Below, one piece after another: positions 34,167-43,781 of a DNA stretch of 64,000 bases. The stretch's first letter is position 1. Each line of letters begins with the position of its first letter. Below the pieces are notes generated by a model, which was given only the letters and a program-made list of their open reading frames with translations, did no database searches and was not told where the DNA came from. This DNA is from Prorocentrum cordatum (lineage: Eukaryota; Sar; Dinophyceae; Prorocentrales; Prorocentraceae): positions 274,166 through 338,165 of the forward strand of contig CAUYUJ010000670.1 of the NCBI GenBank assembly GCA_963575745.1. Reading direction: 5' to 3'. The position numbers and the translations under genes are program-made.

Positions 34167-36000
34167 ACAGAGAGATAAAGAGAGAGAGAGAGAGAGAGAG
34201 ATACATAGTTCGTGCGTGGAAGGATCAGGAGGGTGGGGGAGAGTAATCACGAGCCTGGCTGACCTCCGCTTCTCTTCTGACTGACCTCCCCATCTCCCTA
34301 CTTCCCCGATTGACTTCTTCCCATCTCCCTCCAGCGTCAAAGTCGAGTGTCTCCATCCTCTTCAACGGTGCTCCCCTTCTCCTTCGCTGCCCCTCCACCT
34401 CCACATCCACCTCCCTTCGCTGCCCCTCCACCGCCCCTCCGCATCCACCTCCACCTCCACTTCCACCCTTACTTCGCGCCCCGGCGGCGCGGGAGGTGAC
34501 CGCGACACGGAGCCCGAGGACATGTCGGACACGGACCTCGAGGGCAAGCTCGGAGACGTCTCGACCCAGCTGGGAGAGCCGCTCGATGACAGCTGGGAGG
34601 AAGGAGAGCCCGTCGATGACAGCTTGGTGCCAGGAGAAACCCTCGGTGACAGCTTGGTGCCAGGAGAGACCCTCGGTGACAGCTGGAAGCCAGGAGAGAC
34701 CCTCATGGACAGCTTGCCAGGAGAGACCCTGATGGACAGCTTGGGGCCAGGAGCGCCCCTCATGGACGACTCGCAGCTAGGAGCGCCCCTCATGGACATC
34801 TTGGAGCCCCTCCAGGACAGCATGGAGCCCCTCCAGGACAGCATGGAGCCCCTCCAGGACAGCAGGATCTATGACGATGGGTCCCAGCCAGAGACGTACA
34901 TGGGTTCGGCAAGTGCTGCTCCTGCGTGGTGGGACGAGGAGCTCATAGTAGTCGACTCGGACGACGGCGGCGCAGACCTGGCATGCGAGACGACGCAGAT
35001 GCTCGGCATCACGGGCGAGGAGCTGGACTTCGAGAAGGATCCTGCCGACGTTGCAGCGACTAAGTCGGCCTTGACTGTGCCGATGCCAACTACCCCGAAG
35101 CATGCTCGCAGCATGGCGACAGCGTTGCGCCAAATGACGTTCCCGCCAGTGGATGTCCTGGCGCAGGGCAAGCTGCAGGAGACGCTACCGAAAGCAAAGG
35201 CGAAGGAGACGAAGCCTGGCGAGAAGCCGACCAAGAAGGCTAACTTCACCAAGGGCGCAAAAGGACCGCCCAAGCTAGCGAAGGCGATGCAAAAGCACAT
35301 CAAGCGCAGGATTACGACCAAGCGGGCGCCAGCTCCCGGCCAGAGCGACAAGCCTGGAGAGGCCGTCGGATGGTTCGCCGAGGAAGCCGCGGAGGAGTAC
35401 CAGGAGGACGAGGGCGAATGCGAGTACCAGGAGGACGAGGGCGCCGATGAGTACCAGAAGGACGATGGCGCCGATGAGTACCAGGAGGACGATGGCGAAT
35501 GCGAGTACCAGGAGGACGAGGGCGCCGATGAGTACCAGAAGGACGATGGCGCCGATGAGTACTAGGAGGACGATGGAGCCGATGAGTACCAGGAGGACAA
35601 GGAGTACCATGAGGGCGCCGATGAGTACCAGGAGGGCGAGCCGATGGACGCAGACACCCTGCCCTGGGCGCCCGGCGAGCCATGGGTGGCTGGGCCAGCG
35701 GAGGCTGAGCGAACAATGGCCGAGATCCCCTCGGACATGCCATATGCGGCAGTGCCTCAGGTAGAGAGGACGGGTCGCCTCTCGTACACGATCAAGGATG
35801 ACAGCGACTCTGCGGTCGAGGTCCTCTTGCACGGCAAGGCGTTCAAGGTGAAGAAGAACCAGGGCATGAAGGTCAAGGGCCACGAGTGGTTCTTCAGTTG
35901 GGCGAAGATGGGCGGCATCGAGAAGGCGTGGGCGGCCTGCAGCAACGCCGTCGACTGGTGGGTGCAGGACTGGTGGCCAGACCAGGAAGGCTCCCCGTGA
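32742..36000 (+). CDS. Repeat-rich acidic protein, three or more exons, broken by one in-frame TAG
   Basis: Exon 1 starts at ATG 32742 (M-A-T-I-S-K-N-F-D-V-W) and runs to about 33020. Exon 2 (from about 33386) ends at 33870. Exon 3 (34496-36000) joins exon 2 in frame over a 625-nt GT-AG intron, giving M-L-P-G-D-R-D-T; both boundaries carry AG|GTGAC. The exon 1-2 join is unresolved. Exon 2 encodes a helical domain with L-P-P-K-W-K-R-I-A-K and L-W-Q-K-A-R-K-L-W. Exon 3 encodes G-E-T-L-G-D-S-type repeats (34580-34860), a Lys-rich linker, D-E-Y-Q-E-D repeats (35390-35640) and a C-terminal domain with five Trp (V-D-W-W-V-Q-D-W-W). In the D-E-Y-Q repeats one CAG codon reads TAG (35563-35565), which would cut the last 145 residues; the frame stays open beyond it. 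Function unknown. Confidence 0.55.
34108..34202. repeat. GA dinucleotide microsatellite
   Basis: A nearly pure (ga)n run with short ACAC interruptions inside the GT-AG intron 33871-34495. Confidence 0.95.
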
Positions 36001-36978
36001 GGCTGGGCTCGGCTAGAGCCCCCACCCCTATTCTTACCTCAAGCCTCCCTCCAGCCTCCACCCATCTCGCTTCCCTGCAACCTCCCTTCTCGCTTCCCTT
36101 GTCCCTCCCTCCTTCCATCCAACCTCCCTCCTGCCCACCATCCAGCCTCGCGTCCTCCTTCTCTCCCTCCAGCCCCAGTGCTCTTCCTGTCTTTCTCGCT
36201 CCGTGCCTCTCCATTCCCCTGGGACTTCAGAAAGATTCCCTGCGCTTTGAAGCAGGGTCAATTCTAATTGAGGGGCGCGCGAACACACATGTGTCACAAG
36301 GTGCGCGTGCAGGGGAAGGGGGCGAGAAAAGCTATTGTTCTTCCCCTCAGCTGGCCTAGTCAGCTCGAGGATGTAAGGGATGGGTGTCCAGGGCGCGCCA
36401 GCTTTGAGTAGGTCCAGGGGGCGCCCGGAAGAGCGTGAAGGGAGATTGAGGGGGATGGCGAGCATGAGAAGAGGTGGGGGCCCCCAACCCTGCGCTCCCA
36501 GGTCCAGGGGGGGCAACGCAGATCCACGATCCTGGCTAAGACTATCCCTGGCCCTGGGATCGGTGCATGTGCCGTCCTGGCCAAGCCAGGGGGCGCTCAC
36601 GCATGCGACGATCCCGGGCCGAGGGTAGGCCTGGCCAGGATCGGAGGGACAGTAGGTGGGTTTAGAGTGTGTGGCGACGCTCGGAAAGATGAGGACGGGG
36701 AGGGGTATGGAAATGGGCGAGCAGAGGGCGGAGGAGGGCGATGGGGGGGATCAGGAGGAGGGGGATGAGGAGGAGTAAAAGGAGCAAGCAATCAGGGGCT
36801 TGGCCGAGCAGGTCAGCAGATAAGCCCCACCCCCCTCTTTGGGGGATGATTGCCCCCCCCCCTTTGGTGGCTTATTGGCGCCCCAGATCAGTGAAGCCGC
36901 AGTGGGCTCGAGCGGCGTCTGATCTCTCTCCTACTTTGCTGCCTTCCTAAACGCGCCCACTGAGTAGAGACACTTACC
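36001..36978. other. Interval between the repeat-rich gene and the methyltransferase-like gene
   Basis: 36030-36220 is a CCTCC-rich pyrimidine tract. The rest is GC-rich with no coding signal I can defend. 36830-36875 has runs of C and G. Confidence 0.5.
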
Positions 36979-37899
36979 ATGGGTAAGACGGCGCCCCTCG
37001 AGGCCGCCAAGATCCGCTTCAAAGGGGGTGCAAAGGCAGGGCCCCAGCACTCCGAGCGCGGCAGCATCATTCTCAAATCGCTCATGCTCAACAAGGCTCC
37101 AGCCACATTCTTGTTCATCGTGAGCATGTTGCTCTCCGGCCTGAGCGACGTCGACGGCCTGGACAGCGTTGAAGCATTCGCTGGGTACAAGGCCATCACG
37201 AACGCCTACCGCAGGAACAACTACAAGGCTGTAAGTTTAGAGTATAACGACGATGAGCTGTTCCAGAACGTGCTCACAGACGAGGGCTTCGCACATTGGG
37301 TTGCCCAGTACTTGCGTCTCAAGCCTGGCGGCGCCAGCAACGCGGGCATAGTGTGCAGCAGTTGGGTGTTCATTTGCATGGGTAGCAGCGGCAGACGTAT
37401 GTGGAAGCCTTTAGGGAACACTAGGAAGGAATATGTTCGCGATGGGAACTTAATGGTTTCACGACAGGTGCTGCTGGTACTAATTCTGATTGCGAAAGGG
37501 GTGTTCTGGTTGTGGGAACAGCTCATGTCGTCGCTGATGCCCTTTCATCCTCGCTTCAAATGGTTGCTCAAGACGTTCGGGGTGTACCGCCAGTTCGTGT
37601 GGTTGGGGGCGTATGGAGCGCCTTCGAGAAAGGGTATCTTCCTGTGGTCCATGCACCCAGAGGTGAAGGAGCTCTACCGCCCGCTCCCCAATGGATTCAG
37701 GGGCTCCGGGGACCTGGTCATAGTGGACAACAATGGTGGTATCGCAGGGGCAAAGGGTAAGCTCAAGGAGAGTCAGACTTATCCACCAGCCTTCGGCAGA
37801 GCGGTGGCGAACCTGTACATGAAGCACGAGGCCTCCTTCATCATGCGAGCCCAGGAGGCCCAGGCAGCTGCGCAAACCAAAATGAGGAGGAGTCGATGA
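36979..37899 (+). CDS. C5-methyltransferase-like protein, element 2 copy (single exon)
   Basis: 306 residues from ATG 36979 (acc before the ATG is a good start context) to TGA 37897-37899. Motifs: V-E-A-F-A-G-Y (64-70, SAM motif I-like), D-D-E-L-F-Q-N (91-97), G-I-V-C-S-S-W-V (123-130), S-G-R-R, W-L-W-E-Q-L (177-182, in the place of the C5 enzymes' E-N-V), Y-G-A-P-S-R-K (212-218), Y-P-P-A-F-G-R-A-V-A (268-277). They occur in the same order as in the element 1 copy. Two hydrophobic stretches (42-54; 163-178) are long enough to be buried helices or membrane segments. Unlike the element 1 copy it has no intron and lies upstream of, not next to, the transposase. I recall this family from dinoflagellate genomes only. 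Methyltransferase activity is inference; the Pro-Cys catalytic pair is replaced by Val-Cys. Confidence 0.55.
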   Translation: MGKTAPLEAAKIRFKGGAKAGPQHSERGSIILKSLMLNKAPATFLFIVSMLLSGLSDVDGLDSVEAFAGYKAITNAYRRNNYKAVSLEYNDDELFQNVLTDEGFAHWVAQYLRLKPGGASNAGIVCSSWVFICMGSSGRRMWKPLGNTRKEYVRDGNLMVSRQVLLVLILIAKGVFWLWEQLMSSLMPFHPRFKWLLKTFGVYRQFVWLGAYGAPSRKGIFLWSMHPEVKELYRPLPNGFRGSGDLVIVDNNGGIAGAKGKLKESQTYPPAFGRAVANLYMKHEASFIMRAQEAQAAAQTKMRRSR

Positions 37900-39535
37900 A
37901 AGTGAATGAGAACTGAGGGAAGCGGGAGGAGGGACTGGGGGAGGGGAGATGGGGACTGGAGAGAAGGGGCGGATAGAAGGGGGATGAGAGGAGAGGAGAG
38001 GGGAAGATGGTGGGGGGAAGGGAGGGGCAGGAGTGAGGAGAGGATGGGTAAGATAGAGGCGGGGAGGTGTGTCCGATCCCTGAGGCCAAGCTGAAAGCAA
38101 CACCGATGCCCGAGACGGTCTTCAGACATTTGCATTGGGTCGCCGGTGCCGCATGCCACCCACTCCTGCATGCATGAGTCAAATAGTAAGGCCTGCAGCG
38201 CCATCGATATAGCCCATCTCCAGGGCCACCCCCGCCCCCGCATGACTCAAGCCATGTTAAGAGTGGGTAGCTGGGCAGCTCGAGTGCCGCAGTGCGAATG
38301 GGCGATCGAAGGTGGTCGAGCTCGAAATGACGCCTACCAAGAGGTGGGACGATGCCAAGCTCAAGTCTGTGTATCAATTTCTTTGCAACTGCAAGTAGTG
38401 GGCCTGCCAATGTGCGCACAATTACTTTAGCCTGTGCATATGCAGACTCTATGCGCCCGCGTGCGTATGCGCATGCCCGGGAGCTCTAATTGCACGTTGC
38501 AAGCTTAAGGCATGTATAATGCATTGGGATGGGCACTGCGCGGTGATGATAACAAGCTAGCAGTTTGCAAGTTGCAAGTATCGGTCGGTGTGTGCGGGAC
38601 GTTAGTCGTGACGCAAAGAGCCTCCACCGTTATGACAGGACCCATGAGGGAGTAAGAGGTGCGGGGCGCGGACCCCTCAGAGCCCCTGGGCCATGGCCAG
38701 GGCAATTATCCCCCTAAGGTGCATAAGCCACTAAGAGCCCCTTCCCATGGAGTCATGAGAGGCGTGAGATGCCCCAGCCCCCGGCTCAGAGCGTCGCGGG
38801 AACAAGATCCGCCGCCCAACCTCTCGCTGGGAGGGTCGACCGCTACCCCGCTTATGAGGTCTAGGCTTTGGGAGTGCCCTCATCACTCAGAGCGTCTTTC
38901 AACCATCTCGTCTTCCCCTCCCAACTCATGCCATCTTATCCCACCCTTTCCAATTCACCCCTGCCTCTCCCCTCCCATCACTCACGGGCTTGAGGAACAT
39001 GCGGGAATGCCTAGGATGTGAGAGCCCTACTCCTAGAAGCCGCGTGGCGGCCGTCATTCCGCTGCCCCCTGTAGGAGAGGTCTCGGCTTTGAGTACTATC
39101 CCATCGCCTCCGACACATCGCCCACTGTTCCATCCCCTTTCTTACCTCCCAGTCCCTCAGTATATCCTTTCATCTCCCCCATCCCGCCCCTCGCTCCTCG
39201 TCCTCACCGCTCCCACCCCATCCCGCCCCACGCCATCCCATCCCCTGCCGATCCCACTCAGCTCCTGATTCTGGGCTTCCCCTCTTCGCGCGGCCAGGTA
39301 CCATGCATGCATGATCAAGAAGTGCAAGGCCGCATGGGGAGGCACGCCCACTGCCGCTCCGCGCGCCGCGGGGTCGGGGCCTGAAAAACCGAGAACCGAG
39401 AAGTAGGCGTGAACACCCGCGAAATCGGCGCGCCTAAGCGAGAAATTTATCGCTTCTCGCCATCCCCACTCGAAGAGAATCTTTTTTTTTTAAAATAAAA
39501 AAAAAAGGCCATGGGAATGTGATCTCGTGTCCATG
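37900..39535. other. Interval with purine-rich DNA, no supported gene
   Basis: 37915-38060 is GGGAGA-rich. 38100-38430 has open frames on both strands but no recognised family. 38880-39270 is CCCATC/CTCC-rich. 39480-39510 contains poly-T next to poly-A, a possible small hairpin. Confidence 0.5.
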
Positions 39536-39539
39536 GATG

Positions 39540-40012
39540 AAGTCCTCGGCTTCTCGGATTCTCGGGTTCTCTGGGTCTCGGGTGCTCGGATTCGTGTTAT
39601 CGGATTCTCGGTTTCTCGGGTTCTCGGGTTCTCGGATCTCGGGTTCTCAGATTCTCGGGTTCTCGGATTCTCGGATTCTCAGGTTCTCGGGTTCTCGGGT
39701 TCTCGGTATCTCGGATTCTCGGATTCTCTGGGTCTCGGGTGCTCGGATTCGTGTTATCGGATTCTCGGGTTCTCTGGTTCTCGGGCTCTCGGATCTCGGC
39801 TTCTCAGATTCTCGGGTTCTCGGGTTCTCGGATTCTCAGGTTCTCGGGTTCTCGGGTTCTCGGGTTCTCGGGTTCTCGGCATCTCGGGTTCTCGGGTTCT
39901 CGGGTTCTCGGGTTCTCGGGTTCTCGGGTTCTCGGGTTCTCGGGTTCTCGGGTTCTCGGGTTCTCGGTATCTCGGTTTCTCGGGTTCTCGGGTTCTCGGG
40001 TTCTCGGATGCT
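39540..40012. repeat. TTCTCGGG octamer minisatellite
   Basis: About 470 bases of (ttctcggg)n with ttctcgga(t) and ctctgggtctcggg variants. Because 8 is not a multiple of 3, every frame stays open and gives G-F-S-G-S-R-V-L-type peptides on + and E-P-E-N-P-R-T-R on -; none is counted as a gene. Confidence 0.95.
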
Positions 40013-40070
40013 CAGCCAAATTCCGACCTCCCCCACTCAGCTGTCTTCGCGCGGCCTTCTGTGCTCAAGT

Positions 40071-42926
40071 ATGTGCCTAGACCAACGTGCACCCACACAT
40101 ATGCCAGAGATACAGCGTCGTTTATCAGCGATGTTCGGAACCCTCGCCAAAGGCAAGCCCCGCGGCCCGCCCCCTCAGCAGAATTCCCTGGTGCCGACGC
40201 AGTCGCTCAAGGGCGGCAAGAGCAAGGCGGGCGCTGACGCATCAGGCAAGGGGAAGGTCGCCCCGAAAGCCGCGAGCAAGAGCTCCGAGGGCAAGGGCAA
40301 GGTGGGCGCTGACGCATCAGGCAATGGGAAGGTCGCCCCGAAAGCCATGAGCTCCGAGGGCAAGGGCACTGAGCCGAAGGGCGTGGCGAAGGGCTCGGCG
40401 AAGGGCAAGGTCGACTCATCGAAGTGCGTGGCGAAGGGGAAGGTCGAGGTGTCGAAGGGCAAGGTCGATGGTTCGAAGGGCGCTGTCAAGGGCGCGAAGA
40501 GCGCGGCAAAGGGTAAGGAGTCCGGGGCGCCAGAGGTCACGAGTCTGCCAGCCGTTCCGCCCGCGCACCCGGGGGCGCCAGAAATGACCCCGCCGCCCGC
40601 AGAGAAAGCAAGATCGCCAGCCACGCCAGCCAGCCAGATGAGCCCGCCAGCCACGCCAGTGCGCACCGCAGCCAAAACGATCTCCCCGGACCATAGCCCG
40701 ATGATCAAGCCCGAGTTGTCCAAAGCTGGCGCCCCGGTGCTGACGCCGCCGCCAGTGGGGCCGCCAGCCCAGCCCGCCATCAGGACAGCTTGCTCAATCC
40801 TCGATTGCCTCCCTCTTCTGTGCCCTCACCTGCACCCTCCTTGCCTTGCTCTGCGACCTTCCCCCTCGTGCTTTATTTGAGCTGCCCCTGCTCTGCTCCT
40901 CCTGCAACAATCCTTGCTACTGATCTGCATTTCTCCCATGCTCCCCATGCCTCGCGAGGAAGAGGGCTGCCATGGACAAGGACGCATTTCTGGCCATGGT
41001 AGAGAAGTCCGCGCGCCTGAACGGTTTAGACATGGGCGAGTTGTTCCCCCCCCAGCCGCCCCAGGAGGAGGACCCTGGCAATCCAACAAGTTGAAAGTGG
41101 AGGAAGAGGGATGGTGAGGAGGGATGGTGAGGAGGGATGGCGAGGAGGGATGGCGAGGAGGGATGGTGAGGAAGGATGTTGAAGAGGATCCACTCCATCA
41201 ATTCAAAGATCGAGGGGTAAGGTGTTTTTTCAATTGGAATTCTTGGGGTGTGGGGCGTGGGGGCAGGTGATATGGCCCCAGGGCCCAGGGGCCCAATGAA
41301 ACTTGTGACGTCTGAAACAGTTTGTTGAGATCCGCCCTGATGCCCTGACAGGACGCTGAGGCCCTGGAGCGCCTGGCAGAAGAAGCGCTGGTGGGTACAG
41401 CGACGCCTCCACTCGCAGAGGCCGACGAGCCCATGCCTCTCGCCGACGACAAAGACGGCGACTGGTGGGCCTCCACAGGCCATGATCGTCTTGCAGAGCC
41501 AGCCCCTGAGCCAGAGACCGAGGACGGCGCGCCGCCCACCGAGGAGTGTCTTGAGGCTGGCGGGTGGGACGGTGAAGGTGAATACTTGCCCGAGGATGGT
41601 GGAGCCGATGGCGAGTACGACGAGCTCGAGGAGTCCTTGACCGAGCTCCAGGAGGAGGTGGAGGAGGCCGCAGGCGAGTGGTGCCCAGAGGACGGCGCTG
41701 CAGAAGAGGTAGACGCCGCTGGCGGGGACGTCGCTGGCGGGAACGCCGCTGATGGGGAGGGCGCCGCTGGTGGCATCGCTGACGGGGTCACTTCCAACGT
41801 GGGCGCCGCCCCGGGGTCTTTGCAGAAGCTCCAGCAGGCCGCCGCTGACATCAAGAAGAAGACCGACGACGAGGACCCGAACTCAACCACGCACCACGCG
41901 GCGTACTGTCGCTTCCTCCGCGTCTGCGCCAACAAGAGGAAATTTCCTGATTCCTTGATAGCGGAATGGAAGAGTGATAAGAGGGGGCTATTCAAGGCGT
42001 GGTTGCAACACGGGGAATGCATCGCATCGGTGGAGCTGTACTACAAGCGCGCGCGCGAAGTCAAGGAGACGCTCAAACAGCTCTTCGGCTTCAGGACGCG
42101 CGATGACTTGCTCACGATGTACCACGGCAACGAGGCGAAAATCGACGCTCTGATCGAGACCAAGATCAAGAAGAAGCTCTACCGCAAGCACCCGGAGTTC
42201 CCGCACGACCCAGACATGTGGCAATACTACGTCATGCTCGACACCACCTTCTCGCACGAAGACTCGACGCTGGACGCGCTGTCCATGGAGCTGACTGGGT
42301 CGGTAAGCCAAGAGGATGCTGGCGAGATGTTCGAGTCAGGAGTGAGCCGCGGCTTGGCCGCTTCTGGGGAAGCCCAAGCCGAAGCCATGCTGACATCGGC
42401 TGAGCCCGAGGCCTCGACGGGCAAGGGCAGCAAGAACGGCAAGAACGGCAAGAACGGCAAGAACAGCAAGAAGGGCACCCCGGGCAAAGGCGGCAAGGAC
42501 AGCACCCCGGGCAAGGGCGGCAAGGACGGCAAGAGCAAGAAGGGGAAGGGCGGCGAGGACGGCACGAACAATAAGGGCACAGAGAAGACCCCCGCAAGCA
42601 TGATCAAGACCCTCACCGCTGCAGTCCTGAAGGAGATGGGCGACTCGAAGAAGTACGCTATTCAGCTCCAGGGCATGGAGTGCCAAGATCAGTTGGCCTC
42701 GCAGATGCGCGCCCACTCCACCCGCCTGGAGTCATTTGCCGTGGAGCTCCAGGCCCTGACGAATGGCACGCCGACGGAGGAGCAGGCGACGAAGGTGTCG
42801 AACCAGTACAACATGTGGAACACCTGGTATGCGAAGAAGGCCTCCATCGCAATCGCCACGTGCAGGGCGGCCGCGAAGGAGAAGGCAGCCGCGGCTGCGG
42901 CCGAGGCAGCCGAGGAGGAGGCATGA
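40071..42926 (+). CDS. Lys/Gly-rich multi-domain protein, three exons with GA-AG introns
   Basis: The start is ATG 40071, 40101 or 40131 (same frame); 40071 is preceded by gctcaag, the 3' end of the spliced leader, in a weak overall match. Exons 40071-40783, 40959-41070 and 41352-42926 join in phase; both introns (175 and 281 nt) begin GA and end AG, with AG|GA on each side. Exon 1 is low complexity (K-G-K-V, then Pro-rich). Exon 2 reads M-D-K-D-A-F-L-A-M-V-E-K. Exon 3 has an acidic region, a globular domain from about 41850 (Y-C-R-F-L-R-V-C, L-F-K-A-W-L-Q-H-G-E-C, L-F-G-F-R-T-R-D-D-L, A-L-I-E-T-K-I-K-K-K-L), a G-K-N-G-K-N linker (42420-42590) and a C-terminal helical domain ending in an Ala/Glu run before TGA 42924. 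I recall this domain order from dinoflagellate hypothetical proteins; no catalytic motif. Possibly a structural or nucleoprotein cargo. Confidence 0.6.
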
Positions 42927-43139
42927 GGCATGATGTTGATGGGGCTAGGGGATACAGCGACTACATCACCCCTATCAGCTTGTGAGTGCATGTGGGTCGG
43001 CACAGCTTGCCGACAATAATTGTCGGGGTGCATGGCTGCGCTAGGGCGTGTAGCCTTAGGGTGTGGGGGCCGACTGCGCCGAAGCAGCAGGGCCAGAAGT
43101 GAGCGACTAGGAGGGAGAGGAGGGAGAGGAGGGAGGGGG

Positions 43140-43335
43140 ACGGAGAGAGATAGAGAGGGATACATATATAGGGAGAGGCAGGGACAGGGAGGTAGAGAGA
43201 CAGAGTGAAAAGGGATACATATATTTATATATATATATATATCTATATGGAGATAGGGGATAGGGAGAGATAGCTAGATGAGGATATACAAAGCTATAGA
43301 GATAGAGACAAGATAAGGGAGAGAGAATGAGGCGA
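43140..43335. repeat. GA/TA-rich microsatellite tract
   Basis: Runs of gagaga, tatata and gatagaga. Nothing coding is seen in 42927-43370. Confidence 0.9.
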
Positions 43336-43781
43336 TAACTCGAGGGAAGCACGATCACGAGGCCCCCTTCCTTGCATCCCCAGCCGGAGACGTGCGCCCT
43401 ACGCCCTCAGACCTGCGCCTTACCCGCTTCGCTCCTCATAAGGAGCCCCGAGCCGAAGGACCCCACTGCCCCGTATCCAGAGGCTCAGGCTTGTCGATTA
43501 AGCAGGGTCGACCGCCCCCAGGGGGGCCCAGGCTGGGAGAACGGCGATGGTCCTTCCGAATGCCCCCCTTCTTCATCCCTTCTCCTCCTCAACCCTCTGT
43601 TCCCCCTCGTTTCCTCCCCCTGCCCCTCGCCATCCTGCCCCGTGTCTCGATCCTCCCTCCACCATCTTATCCTCCCTCCTCCCGTCCTCTTCCTTCCCTC
43701 GTATCCTCCCTCCCTTTCCCCCCCCTCTCCTTCTTCGCCTCCCCCTTCCTCCCTCTGCCTGACCTTTCGCGCGCCCCGCAG

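Noticed and set aside
33958-34340. Ser/Leu-rich - strand frames
   Set aside because: Products of the GA microsatellite inside an intron.
39519-40070. N-terminal extension of the Lys/Gly-rich frame through the TTCTCGGG repeats
   Set aside because: An 8-bp repeat stays open in all frames; the coding signal begins at 40071-40131.
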